In this document: positions 21,900 through 32,501 of the stretch, one piece after another
Layout of the letters: every line of letters begins with the position of its first letter
Numbering within the stretch: the stretch's first letter is position 1
DNA from: Pascua guehoae
Taxonomy: Eukaryota > Basidiomycota > Tremellomycetes > Trichosporonales > Trichosporonaceae
Direction of reading: 5' to 3'
Assembly (NCBI GenBank): GCA_001600415.1
Contig: BCJX01000008.1
Location: 1,004,626 to 1,068,625 of the forward strand
Length of the DNA stretch: 64,000 bases
Made by a program: the position numbers and the translations under genes
The notes under the pieces: generated by a model
What the model was told of the DNA's origin: nothing
The model's input: the letters and a program-made list of their open reading frames with translations, nothing else
The model's database searches: none

Positions 21900-22061
21900 G
21901 TATGCTGAACGGGGGACGGTGCCAGTGAGCTTGAGAGAAGTAGAAGACAACGTCGAGAGCAGGGATCGTGGGAGGAGTCGCATCTAGAGAGTCATTAGAG
22001 TAGTGCGTCAATCAACACCCGCCCCGTTCGAGCATAACAAAATGCCCTGCATAAATGTACA

Positions 22062-23372
22062 CTAGCGCAGACTCTTGAGCTTTGCAAACCGTGCAGCAAG
22101 CTCGTCCTCCTCTGTGACCTTCTTGACCACCGTCGGACCGCGTACCACGACGGGCGCCGGTGTCTCCTTTGCCTCGGGTGCCTTCTCCTTGACCGCAGCC
22201 GTCTTCTCCTTGGCGCCGCCACTGCCCCCGCTTCCGCTGCTCTTGTCTCCATCCCCACCATTGTCGTCGCCGCCATCCTCGGCGTCGAGAGCGGCAGCGT
22301 CGTCCATCGCGTCCATGTCCAGCGCGGTCATGTATGGCACGCCATACCCTCGTGCGATTTCGGCGAGATAGGCGTCCACGAGGTCGGGCGAGGGCGTGTA
22401 CAGCGCCAGCTTGGATGAGATGCGCGGCGGGACGGCTGCCGGAGGTGGGTCAGAGGGGAGGAGGGAGAGAGAAAAGTTGCGGCCGAACTGAGATGTTAGC
22501 AGGCTGCGGCGCCCACATGTGGTTTATGCGCAGAGTGGCGTCGTGGCTGCGTGGACTATGCCCTAGTGAATGGGCCTGGTCACTGCCAATACATGACCCC
22601 ACATATACACATAGCGCATGTGCACCGCCAGCGCCTCCGGATGCCATTCACGTACCTTGTGCATCAGAATCTCCCGCAGGACCTGGAGTTCGCGGAGCTC
22701 AGTCCGTGGCGCCGCATAGATGATGGCGCACACAGCATCTGAGATCGACGGGTCGGGCTTGTCGCCCCTGGATGTGAGCTTACAAAAGAGGAATGGTAAG
22801 CTTACATGGACGCATCCAGCAGTCCAAATCGTGCCGAGAGGGTCTCTGTATAGAGCTGATGTCAGCCAGCTTGTTCGCAGCATGTTGACGTGTTGTTCCA
22901 CCAGGTGTAATCGTTGGGTGCCACTGTAGGTATTCTCGATCCGAGCAGCGGCGCCGCTCATCGATTATCCAGACATCGTGACCCCTACCAAAGACGACAT
23001 TCCCCCGGGCCGTCTCAGGTCAAGGCGTGCCTCCAACGACCGGGGCCCGATGTCATCTCAGACCAAAGTAACTGAACACCACGACTTCCCACCACCCAAC
23101 CTGCCCACTCACCTCGAGCAGCTCCAACAGCTCGACATAGATGTCATCCTGGATCAAGCTCTCCACCCTCAACTTGGCCGTCTCGATCCGGCCCTTCTGG
23201 ACAAGGTCGGCAATGTCACGTCGGACCTTCTTGGCCAGCGCGAGCTTCTTCTCCTGCAGCGTCCGCAGGCGCTGGGTCGAGAGTTTGATCTGGACCTGCG
23301 CGTTAGTGTTAACTGCGATGCGGCGTGGCTAACCTTGGCGCGCGCGGCGTTCCACGCGACGACTGCAGGCAT
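22062..23372 (-). CDS. IST1: IST1-like ESCRT-III regulator
   Basis: Five exons from MPAVVAWNAARAK. The first intron (38 nt) joins to VQIKLSTQRLRTLQEKK, then LALAKKVRRDIADLVQKGR, IETAKLRVESLIQDD and VELLELLE, the first helices of the IST1 core. A long intron follows, then LYTETLSARFGLLDASM, a 38-nt intron, and SDAVCAIIYAAPRTELRELQ, LREILMHK. The last exon encodes FGRNFSLSLL and ALYTPSPDLVDAYLAEIARGYGVPY, followed by an Ala/Asp/Gly/Lys-rich linker and an end DELAARFAKLKSLR that could act as a MIT-interacting motif. IST1 binds ESCRT-III and modulates the ATPase Vps4 in multivesicular body formation. Divergent from the gene at 23694. Confidence 0.92.
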
Positions 23373-23693
23373 GATGGTGGGATGGGAGATGAGATGGAGG
23401 ATGAGTAGTTGGATGGGCACGGCCTTGGCCTCGTCACAATGCCACCGATGGCTCATACGTCAGATCCGGCGGCCCCGGCCGATCGGTTCGGTTCCATGAG
23501 CGGAACCAAACTTGTCGATTACAAAATGATTGGAAATGGATTAGGAAATCGAGCGACAACAGTAATTGGATGCGACCTCCACTTTGGGCCCCGCCTTCTC
23601 GTTCAGACTCTTTGCATCCTCTCGCCTTCGTCTTGCCTTTATTCCATCCAAGAATTCTCCCGATACCGCCTCTCCGGATACCCAACGCTCACA
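23373..23693. promoter_or_regulatory. divergent promoter IST1 / small mitochondrial protein
   Basis: 321 bp between opposing start codons; no other feature seen. Confidence 0.5.
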
Positions 23694-23975
23694 ATGCTCC
23701 TGCGTATGGGGCAAGCGTGCCGGACCAACCCCTTCGCCTATGCTATCACACACTCTACCATACCCCAGTTCATCCCCATCCGACATCTTTCCCGTTCGGC
23801 AACCCCATGCGCAGCAGCCGGGTATGGCAAGACTGTCACCAAGCCGTCCGCTACGCCAAAGAAGCAGCTTGAGCGTCTGTCTGAACTCCGGGAGCGGACG
23901 GCTGCGGAAAATTCCATGACAGGAAAGGCGGCTATCATCGCACAGTATCCTGATCTGCGGGAGCTGCTGGAATAG
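23694..23975 (+). CDS. small protein, probable mitochondrial
   Basis: About 93 residues, single exon as read. The N-terminal 45 residues contain Arg, Ser and Thr but almost no acidic residues (MLLRMGQACRTNPFAYAITH, then IRHLSRSATPCAAAGYGKTV). This is the profile of a mitochondrial presequence. A charged helical segment follows (KKQLERLSELRERTAAENSM) and the end is GKAAIIAQYPDLRELLE. I do not recognise the family. The stop codon TAG overlaps a perfect donor sequence (TAGTAAGT). Splicing could therefore continue the protein with a Tyr codon into a downstream exon, but no strong acceptor follows at once. Length and upstream spacing to IST1 support a real gene. Confidence 0.6.
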   Translation: MLLRMGQACRTNPFAYAITHSTIPQFIPIRHLSRSATPCAAAGYGKTVTKPSATPKKQLERLSELRERTAAENSMTGKAAIIAQYPDLRELLE

Positions 23976-24282
23976 TAAGTCGGAGGGAGATTGAACGTGG
24001 TTGATCGCGGCACTTGTGGGCTTGTGTGGTTATCAATGTTGGTGGCGATGGCTGCCATCAGCACGCGCGGCACAAGAAGAGTTGAGGTTAGGCGACTGCT
24101 AAGCTTTGAGTGTTATGATCCGTGACGTCCTTGAGAGCATTGCATCCGTGCGAGACACTGCCCCGGACAACGCTGCATCATACGGAGGGCGGTGTTCATG
24201 ACACGTCCAGCTACAAGCGTTGTGTTTGTAGTACTTTTGTCATTTGAGGATCTGGACAATGGTGTCCTTTCCCATTAATCTT

Positions 24283-24313
<31 letters not shown>

Positions 24314-24358
24314 TCACCGAACTTGTTCATCATTCGACCAGTGCTGCGGCGCGTTGAC
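23976..24358. other. intergenic region with TC run
   Basis: No gene seen. A (TC) microsatellite at about 24288-24313 lies just upstream of the ligase start. Confidence 0.6.
24288..24313. repeat. TC dinucleotide microsatellite
   Basis: About 13 CT/TC units, 45 bp before the DNA ligase start codon; probably part of its 5' leader. Confidence 0.9.
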
Positions 24359-26002
24359 ATGATGACTGCGCTCACGCACAGTGTGTACCAACCGGACCTG
24401 AGATTTCACATAACGTCGGCAAGCGTTAAAAGGTTCCTGCCCGACACGCACTTTACAAAAAAGGCAATGCGAGGCGACCCCTCGCGACAACAAACGCTCA
24501 CAACTCTCTTCGATTCTCTCTCACGTCGTTCGGTTACTGGAGCGGACGCCAAGGCGCGTATCGCGACGTTTCTCTTCCAGCATGGAATCATCAAGGATGG
24601 GGACCACGATGGCCCTGCGTTTGACACGTTTTGCCGGCTTCTCGACCGTAACCTCAGGTCGGGATTCAGCGCAACGATTCTCGAAAAGGTGCCGTGGGAG
24701 GAGGAACGTAGGCCGAGAGGCAGTCCACGCTCCAGTGCGCCAGACACGTCTTCAACCGACACCGTCGCTCTCAGCAAGTTTTCGTGCGCATTGAGTAAAC
24801 CAATCTCTCCGCCGTTTGATGAGCTCTTCAAGGGCCAAGATCCACAAGCCGATAACGAAGGCTCTAAGCGGTGGTATGCTTCGCGCAAGCTCGACGGTGT
24901 ACGGTGCATCACATATATCGACCTCTTTGTCCCAGATGGCCGCAGCAAGCAGCTGTCTATCCTCGACGTCAAGTTCCTCTCCCGCAGTGGCAAAGAGTTT
25001 GAATCCTTGTCTCGACTTGAGGAGCAGATCCGCCAACTGTTGGCCTTTCCCCAGCTCCACGACCTGCTCAGCCGCGATCCAGTTTCGGTTGCACATCGGG
25101 TCACCGGCGAGGTAAAACGTCTTGTCCTGGATGGCGAAGTGTGCGTCATGAAGAAGGTTGCTGCAGCATCCGATGCCACTCCCCAAGATGACGACGGCAC
25201 TGGATCACTGTGGGAGTCGGATGGCATGGTCGAGGACTTTCCCGCCACAGTCTCCCAGATCAGACGAAAGAAACCCATCGAGCATCCCCGATACTACCTC
25301 TTTGACGTGCTTTCGTGGGCCGAGTTCAGCACCAAGGCGGCGTACCCAGCCCCGAAACTCGGACTCGACTTCCGCACGCGCATTCGTGACATCAAAAACC
25401 TCGCCGCATTCTTCGAGTCGTCAAACCAAGTGCCAATGGTCCATGCTCTTGCGCAGCTCCGTGTGACCACGCTGGCCGACGTCAACGCGGCCGTCAAGCG
25501 TGCGTGGCGCGAGGGTTGGGAGGGCCTCATGTTCCGCGCCAACACGCCGTATATTGGGAAACGAAGGTGGGTGAATAGAGGCTCTCGAATGCTAAACCTA
25601 GCAGCAGCGACATGTACAAATTCAAGGAGTGGCAGGATGCAGAGTACACGGTTGTCGGACGCGACACGGCCCGCATGCGCCTCGCCGTGGACGGCGTGTT
25701 TGGAGACCACGAGGCGTGCTCCAACGTGTGGATCGAGCACAATGGCCACCGCGTGAAGGTCGGGAGTGGATTTACTGCCGAGCAGCGGATCCGGTATGCC
25801 AGGGACCCAGAAGCTATCGTATGTCGACTAGGTTTTGTCACCGTCACCTCTGTGCAAACCTAGACTGACATGACAGGTCGGCAAGCAGATCACTGTCCAG
25901 TACTTTGGCGAGTCGGAAGCGAGCGGTCGTCCCGAGGGTGTCAAGTCGCTTCGCTTCCCGCGTGTGAAGAAGGTATGGGAAGGTAAGGGACGGGATATTT
26001 AA
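24359..26002 (+). CDS. stand-alone ATP-dependent DNA ligase
   Basis: Three exons, with small introns near 25567 and 25819. The nucleotidyltransferase motifs are visible in order. Motif I is KLDGVR in RWYASRKLDGVRCI, with the adenylated Lys at about residue 177. A segment SRSGKEFESLSRLE resembles motif III. Motif IIIa is RLVLDGEVCVM with YYLFDVLSW. Motif IV is WEGLMFR. Motif V is YKFKEWQDAEYTVVG. An OB-fold tail follows (VKVGSGFTAEQR, ITVQYFGESE, GVKSLRFPRV). This is too short for nuclear DNA ligase I or IV and lacks their DNA-binding and BRCT domains. It resembles the small ligases of phages, large viruses and bacteria, and the predicted adl1 ligase of fission yeast. Its role may be repair or organellar; the sequence does not say. 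The start at 24359 is the first ATG. Confidence 0.85.
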
Positions 26003-26267
26003 TGGTGGTAGGCTCGACTAGACGTCGTAGATGGGGCCATACATGGCTTATATGCTTTCTTAAAGGCTCGTGGCATGGCTCGTGGATCGTGGCACCATTA
26101 ATGACCTTCATGCGCTCTGCTAGCAGCCCCGTCCTTTGGTATTAGTGCGTGCTGTCGTCCTTATCCCTTGTCACTCGTGCATCTCCCTGGCACTCTGCTT
26201 GGGCGACTGCTCATTATACATTCCAGCACCTGCCAGCACATTGCAATGTCCTAGTTTCATCCAACAC

Positions 26268-27506
26268 TCAAAGGCCATCATTCAACCGGTGCGGTCCCTG
26301 GTTCCACCGGGCATCGTGCTCGTGGTACCTGTCGGCATACCTGAGATCGGTCGAGAGACGGATATACCCGTCGGGGTCGACATTGCCACCCGACGCATGG
26401 ACCATGAGGGCGTCGTGGAACACGACGTCTCCTGCCTCATAGTCGCCGATGAGCCACCTCCTCCCCTGGCCGCGGGTGCGCACAAACTCGCCCGGGTCGA
26501 GGGACAGCATGCCATTGCGGTCCATGTTGGGGTTGAACGCGGACCGCGCTTCGTCCTCTGTCAAACCCCTTTCGCGACCGAGGCGCGTAAACTCGTCTTC
26601 GATCTCGCGGCCCAGCGACACAGAGTCTTCGAGGTACATGAGCCCGCCCTGCATGGGCCGGCAGTCGCCCACGGGCACCCACGCGGTGAGCGCCGTCGGC
26701 GGGCCGCCGCGCAGGAAGATGTGGTCATAGTGCACACCCGTCGCCTGGCCCTTGGACGAGGGAATGTTGGTGCGCCAGATCTGGCGCCGGAAGACGAACG
26801 GCGCCGTCCATTCGGGCCGCAGGCGGGTCACCATGCCCTTGATGTCTGCCCATTAGTATGCGCTGTTGTCCTTCGTAGACGACCCCAAAGAGCACAGCAC
26901 GCACAGTCGTTGCCGCAAAACTGGTCGCCCCACTCGGACGACGCCGCCTCGAGCACGAGCCGGACGTGCTCGGCCGCATTGGGATTCTCGTCGAGGTAGT
27001 TTGCATTGTCGGGCCCGACAAAGTCCTTTGGGTCCCTTTCCCCGCCCGCCCAGATGCCTTGGCGCGGCGTGGTGCCCTCGCGCAGGATGCCAGTGGGTGC
27101 GACCGTGTTAAAGTAGCTGTGGGTCAGGCATGGCTACCGTGCAGGGTGCCGAGTGAGTTTAGACCGTGTCTCTCCATGGTCCATGTCTTGACATGTGTTT
27201 CTCGATGCCAGACCACCCAAGCACGCTGGTCCACCCTGCTCAGCTTCTCCGTACAGAACACACGGAAATCCCATCCCATACACTCCCCCCGACTCACCGC
27301 TCGCGGTGGTCGAGCACATAGTCACGCGGCATCACCCCCTTGATAAGCACGACACCCTTGGTCTCGAGCTCGTGGCGCAGCTCGTCATCGCTCGCGGTCG
27401 CCGGTAGGGGCTCCAGCCACCCGAGGTGCTCGCGGTCGACTGCGCCGTTGTTGCCCTCGATGACGAGGTCGGAGAGGCTCATCTTTCGGTCTTGGGTGAT
27501 TGTCAT
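26268..27506 (-). CDS. phytanoyl-CoA dioxygenase (PhyH) family protein
   Basis: Three exons. The N-terminal part begins MTITQDRKMSLSDLV, with ELRHELETKGVVLIKGV typical for the entry helix of PhyH proteins. The middle exon carries RYFNTVAPTGILREGTTPRQ. The last exon has ATGVHYDHIFLRGG, with an HxD iron pair, then ALTAWVPVGDC, GGLMYLEDS, and DYEAGDVVFHDALMVHASGGN with the distal His. An Arg shortly after (YIRLSTDLRY) fits 2-oxoglutarate binding. Family members oxidise very diverse small molecules, so the substrate is unknown. Fungal relatives are found both in fatty-acid alpha-oxidation and in secondary metabolism. No biosynthetic cluster surrounds it here. Confidence 0.85.
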
Positions 27507-27841
27507 GATGAGTAACAGTTACTAGTTGGAATCGCTAGTGAGATTGCTATCGAAAGTACTGAGTGTCGGGGAGTTGGGTTGGCCAACACACACCGCTTTT
27601 ATGCCGTTCTGCACAAACCCGCCCATCGGCATTGGCTTGTTGACAACTGACGTCAGGTCCTGTGTTTGGTATGTTCTTGGCTTTGTAGAAGTGGTCACCT
27701 GGTGGCCCAGGCCAACCGGAGATGGGATATTGGCCATCGGAATTGACGTTGAGGGAATCCATCAGACGGTCGAGAGAATACCTCGAGTGTGTGAGGGAAT
27801 GCGGTGGGATTCGTGTGCAATCATCGCCTGACTCTGGGCAA
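27507..27841. other. intergenic region, no gene seen
   Basis: Between the PhyH start and the stop of the next minus-strand gene. It should hold the PhyH promoter. No RNA or repeat noticed. Confidence 0.5.
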
Positions 27842-28183
27842 TTACGAGGCAGTTGAGGGAATACATGCCCGGTCAGTGTGAAAGACCGTGACGCGTTTGC
27901 AATGTGGACAAGGCACCATCTCCCGAAGCCCGACGGACAGGTGTTCGAGGATGCGCTTGCAAGCGTACAGGGCGTACAGGGAGCTGAACGACGACGGCCA
28001 ACAGAGGTAAACTCCTGCAAAGGTCAGCTGGGGGTGGGAGCGGACTTGGAAGCTCCGCTCGAGGGGATGGAGCTGTTGCATAGCAGGTCGGAGTTGGGCG
28101 TGGAGGTTATAGCCGATCCCGGAGATAACTGCATCGCGGAGCTGTGCGTCCGACAATGCCATGGTCATGGTCTTCTTGGGCAT
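27842..28183 (-). CDS. small unknown protein with CPHC motif
   Basis: 113 residues in one exon from MPKKTMTMALSDAQLRDAV. The middle is hydrophobic/aromatic (AGVYLCWPSSFSSLYALYAC) and the end has VPCPHCKRVTVFH, a single CxxC that could be half of a zinc ribbon. I do not recognise the family. A possible 31-nt intron inside (donor GTCCGC at 28045, acceptor TTTGCAG) would change the frame downstream, but the unspliced reading is the more protein-like. A longer frame extends upstream to 28567 without good context. Confidence 0.4.
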   Translation of the reverse strand: MPKKTMTMALSDAQLRDAVISGIGYNLHAQLRPAMQQLHPLERSFQVRSHPQLTFAGVYLCWPSSFSSLYALYACKRILEHLSVGLREMVPCPHCKRVTVFHTDRACIPSTAS

Positions 28184-28647
28184 AGACACCCACAAACCCC
28201 ACGTATCGGTCTGTCTGTTGTCTCTCCGGCCTCTGGCGTACAGAACCCCTTGACGTGGATCACAGTGCTCGAAACGAAGCGACGGTGGGTTAAAGTCATG
28301 CCGGCAGGTCTCTCTTAAGCAGCTGACCAGGTGCCATTGCCAGCTGATCGAGTCCCAGCAACCTCGGTTTCGGTCCGAGGACCGGTATGTCGGATCAGTT
28401 GGGTGAGCGCTCTCTGGTCCTGATGTGCCGGTAGGATGGGTACTTGCTCGTCGAGTTCGCACTTTCAGACTGCAGCATTTTGAAACGGAAACGAGACGGA
28501 CATGGGATAGTGCGGTACACAGTCTCCAGGTTATGGTTATGGTTACGACGACATCGCTGACATACATCGCCAGGCGTACTGTCGGTACCTACACTTTCTC
28601 ATATCCAACACACCCTCGCCAATCTCTCCATCCTCCCCCTCTCTGCA
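28184..28647. other. intergenic region, no gene seen
   Basis: Between the small unknown gene and the stop of the bZIP gene. An open frame runs through part of it but lacks support. Confidence 0.45.
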
Positions 28648-29404
28648 TCAGAGCGGCATCTCCCTCTCCGCCGAGACGTCCTCTCCAACATTGAACTCCT
28701 CCACTTCGGCCAGACTCGAGCAGTCAAACACGCCATCGCAGCACTGGGGATCGTAGCCGGGCAATGGCGGTGCCGGGGGCTCGGGTGCGGGTGATTGGGT
28801 GCCAACAGTAGTGTTTGTAGTGCATGCGCGTCGGGGTGGTCGGGTGCGCGGTGTGTCGAGTCGTTCAGGCGGCGATGTGCCTCTCAAGGAGGCGAGGGAG
28901 GTGGGCGACGTGGATGCAGGGATGGAAGACGGGACGCGGTCGCTATGAGGCGCCGCGCTGGCCGCGGACACGAGTGTGTCCAGTGCCGAGTGGGGGTGCG
29001 GGTGTGCGCCGGCCATGACGCTGTCGAGACGCCCCAACGCCCGTGTGAGGTCGGCGCGGGCGGCGGCGACGGCCGCCAGTTGGTCATCGGGGATGGGCTG
29101 GGTTTGGGTGCGCGCACGGAGTTGGGCGACTTCGGCGCGCAGCGCAGCGTTCTCGGCTGTTAGGCGGGAGACTGTGTCCTCGAGCGACTTCTTGTACGTG
29201 TTAGCACTGCAGAGTCGGCCTGATACGGAGGCGGGGCGAGTGGAAGTGGAGGCTGCTGGAGGCCCAGCAACGGTTGGAGAGGCACGTGGTAGGATTAGAT
29301 ACGCGACGTACCATCTTGGCCGCCTTGCGGGCGCGGTACTCGCGCTGCACTGTGAGTGCGCGTGTTGGTGGAAGCGACGTGTCGATGGAGCGGCCGCGGA
29401 CCAT
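28648..29404 (-). CDS. bZIP transcription factor, possible metalloid regulator
   Basis: Two exons. Exon 1 (from ATG at 29404, context CACCATGG) encodes MVRGRSIDTSLPPTRALTVQ and REYRARKAAKM. Exon 2, joined after CTAACACGTACAAG, gives KSLEDTVSRLTAENAALRAE, then VAQLRA. The spacing RARK-x-x-x-M-x-x-LEDxV is that of Gcn4/Yap bZIPs. The leucine heptads continue as L-V-L-N-L-V-L. The invariant Asn of the basic region is Ala in this model, so exon 1 may be incomplete, or DNA contact is altered. The rest is Pro/Ser/Thr-rich. Near the C-terminus a cysteine cluster (PQCCDGVFDCSS) is followed by an acidic tail. The gene lies 207 bp downstream of ACR3 on the same strand. In budding yeast the bZIP Arr1/Yap8 sits beside Arr3; a similar pairing here is inference. 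Confidence 0.6.
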
Positions 29405-29611
29405 GGTGGAGTGGAGGTGAGCAAGATGACAACAACAATAGGGGGGTTCTGAAATATGGCTGGACGGAGGCTTTCTGCCATTGTGGCACTTTCGAGATCC
29501 GACTGTTTGTACCATCCACAACTTCGATGGAATCTGAGGGATTGCAGCTCTAACAAGTAAATGCTATGACTGCATAGACGGCATTATATCTCTACGTAAA
29601 CTCCGAGGTAT

Positions 29612-31074
29612 CTAGGGGAGTGTGGCAACCTGAGCACAATCCTGCTCGCCATCCTCCCCTTTCCACTTCAGCCATGTCTGCAGCTTGAGCGAGACAAAGC
29701 TCAGCGCAAGGAGGACGGGCACTTCGACAAGTGGGCCAATAGTAGCAGCCAACGCCTGGTCGGAGTTGACACCGTAGATGGCCACGCATACGGCAATGGC
29801 GAGCTCGAAACTGGACTTGTGAGCTCACAAATCTCTGCTCGGCGATGGGCAACACTCACTTGTTCGAAGCTGTCGTAAATGCCTGCACGACAGCGATGGG
29901 GTATCCGTAGTCACTACCATGGCGCTGGTTGAGGTAGTACATGAACGCCATGGTCGCCGCCCACATGATGGCAAAGTAAAGGATCATGGGAACAAACACG
30001 CGGAAGACGACGCCGATGTTGTCGAGGATGCGTGTCGCCTGCTCGGCGCAAATGATGATAATGCTGCGATGTTAACAGACTGCCTAAACATTCAAGTCTC
30101 TCACGTGTACAAGAGCCCAATTAGAGCCAGTGGGCCAAACCACGCAAGGAACACGGTCTCAAACCTCTTCCTGCCGAGCAGGGCGAGCATGGCGAAGCGC
30201 GTCACGACACCGGCCGCAAGTGGGATGCCGAGGTAGATCAGCACCGCGATAGCAGTGCGGCCATACTCGAGCCGAAGAGTATCTTCACGGGAGATGACAT
30301 TGACGAAGAACAAAGACATGGGGGAGAAGAGGATGATCTGGAGGATCGAGTTGAAAATGACGAGAATGGCGCAATAGTTGGGGTCGCCACGCGCGAGCTG
30401 ATTCCAAATCATCACCATGGCAATGCAGCGTGCGAGCCCGACAATGATCACGCCCGTGCGATAGGTGGGCTGGTCGGGAAGTGTTGCAAATGCGAGCCCT
30501 AGCATGACCTGTCCATTAGTGTTGTTGGGACCAACTACGACTTACAAAGGGGGCCACGATCCAGTTCAGGACCAGGGAGAGCGCAAGCTGTCGCCACAAT
30601 TGTGCCTTGGACAGAATCTCGGGCAGACGTTCATACTGCACTGGGATGTCAGCTGTATATCATTCCACTACACACCTTTGGTAAGAATTGGCCACATCAT
30701 GACCAGCAACCCGACCACGATGGCTAAACGTCAGCCGTGCTCTTCTGCAGTCCTCTTACGAATTGACACGCCTTGCAGCGTCGCCCCTTGGAGAATCACG
30801 TGTGTGTCGCCCGCGAATTTGCCTGGCGTCAGTTTAGATACAGACAGTAACAGATACTTACCAATGACAATGCCAATCACCATCGCAAGGAAGACCAGCA
30901 ATGGAAGGAGGCGGTCAAGCCAGCTGAGGCCCACGAGCAGGCGCGCTGCTGTCAGCTAGGCTTTATGGTTTCCGACTCACTCGCTGTCGCCCCATTGTCA
31001 ATGATGGACTCGGGTTCAGGCTTGTGGAATGCGGGGGCACCAGCCACCCCTTTCTCGATGTCAGCTTGAAGCAT
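29612..31074 (-). CDS. ACR3: arsenite efflux transporter Acr3 (BART superfamily)
   Basis: About seven exons from [17 protein letters not shown]. The Acr3 pattern of ten membrane segments is visible: [73 protein letters not shown] (with the conserved Cys needed for arsenite transport), [45 protein letters not shown], and [20 protein letters not shown] with the conserved Asn/Glu. The end is [17 protein letters not shown]. In characterised members the protein exports As(III), and sometimes Sb(III), through the plasma membrane, driven by the proton gradient. No arsenate reductase gene is visible next to it. Inverted repeats about 70-140 nt upstream of the start may be an operator. Confidence 0.93.
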
Positions 31075-31144
31075 GGTTTTTGTCAGAGTAGTACTGAACA
31101 GGTTGATGCACCGCTGCAATGTCGGGTTATCAACAACGCGGCAA

Positions 31145-31210
31145 CATCAAATTCCACATTGAATTTGATGAATTTGATCAAATTAGCGTGGAGCCCCGGG
31201 TGAATTTGAT
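31145..31210. promoter_or_regulatory. cluster of GAATTTGAT / ATCAAATTC motifs upstream of ACR3
   Basis: Four partly overlapping copies of GAATTTGAT in both orientations. They include the perfect 14-bp palindrome AATTTGATCAAATT (31171-31184) and copies at about 31147, 31161 and 31202. The tract is AT-rich in an otherwise GC-rich region and lies 70-137 nt before the ACR3 start. It has the look of a dimer-binding operator; the binding protein is not known from the sequence. Confidence 0.5.
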
Positions 31211-32423
31211 GATTGTTCATCCAACTTTTTTTCGCGGCTCTCTCTCTCCACGATCTCCATGCTGCTCGGCTACAGAGCTCCTTGACGTAGAGTGAGTCAG
31301 CGACGCCACTGGTGGAGCCAGGCCGCGTTTCAAGGTACATGGCGAGACGTCCTACTCTTCCATAGCACCCAGTACCCCGAACAGCATGTCTGGGGCCGCC
31401 CAAAGAGTGGGGTTGGGCGTGTGTCGTCGATCATTCCTGCCCAAGTTGCACGTAGCCGCCATCCCTCACCGGAGATCCGTCGGGCAGCATGCAGCAGCAG
31501 CTGTGCCGCATTCCGGCACCTCCCTCCAAGCTCCAGGATCAACTCGGCCTATGTACACATATGGCGCTTCTCATATCTGCTTTCGATAAGTTCCGGGCGC
31601 GCGATGCGGGACATCGGCCAAATCAATTGTATCGTGCAGGGTCAGCCTAAGCGAGACAAACCCTACGCTGTGGCCCCGCATCGTAGGGTCACTCTTGTCT
31701 AAGCGAGGCGAAGATAGCAAGCTATGCAGAATGCTGCCCACCTGGCACTGGGCGACGAACCACCGCCAATGTGCACACCCTGCACACGAGGACAGGTGTC
31801 GGTGGGTATAGATGAGCAAGATGTCCGTGCATTACCTATCACGCCTGTTGCGGTCTCCTGGTCGAGCTAAACGTACTCAGTGTCTTATCAGCTGATGCGA
31901 GCCTCTGCACGGTTGTCTCTAAGAGCTCAAAATGGAAGCTCGACAGAAACTGGCAGGACGCGAACCGAATGGCGATGCCCTGTCGAGCCGGCAAGCTCTT
32001 CCTGAAGCCAAAACGCGTCCGCAGTAACTGCTGGAAACAGTCGGGTCCAATGCCCGATTGGTGCATGCTGGCGGCCAACAGCGACTAGCAACTACTGTAC
32101 TCCGCCAGATACCACCCTTACCCGTAAGCCATCCAGCTCCAAGAAACTAAGAATAGATGACGAGAAATTGCCGGCAAGCCACCCCCGCTTGACCAGTCGT
32201 TTGGCGAGTTTGGCGGAAGCGAGGTTTGCTAGTGTGGCAAATGGCCTGACGAGGAATTTTAGTTGTGAACTGTAGACATGTGCCCCACATGTTGGTGCCT
32301 CCACAACGCGTCCTACAATTGTTGTCGTCTACCCCTCATTTCTTAACGGAATTGCGGGGGCACGGTACAGTACCCTTATCGCCTTTTTCTCTGTTGGAAT
32401 GCAAGAGCCAGCGATGTCCTCTG

Positions 32424-32431
32424 CATATAAG
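32424..32431 (+). promoter_or_regulatory. TATA-like element of the permease gene
   Basis: CATATAAG about 75 nt upstream of the start codon at 32502. Confidence 0.4.
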
Positions 32432-32501
32432 GGCTGGCGAAAAAAGTCTCTCTTCCTTACCAGAACCCACCCTCATCTCACTCTTGAAAGAACTAACTAC
32501 C

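Larger units (their letters stand above)
31075..32501. other. long divergent intergenic region ACR3 / APC permease
   Basis: 1.4 kb between opposing start codons. Apart from the inverted-motif cluster and a TATA-like box near the right end I see no gene or RNA. Confidence 0.55.
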
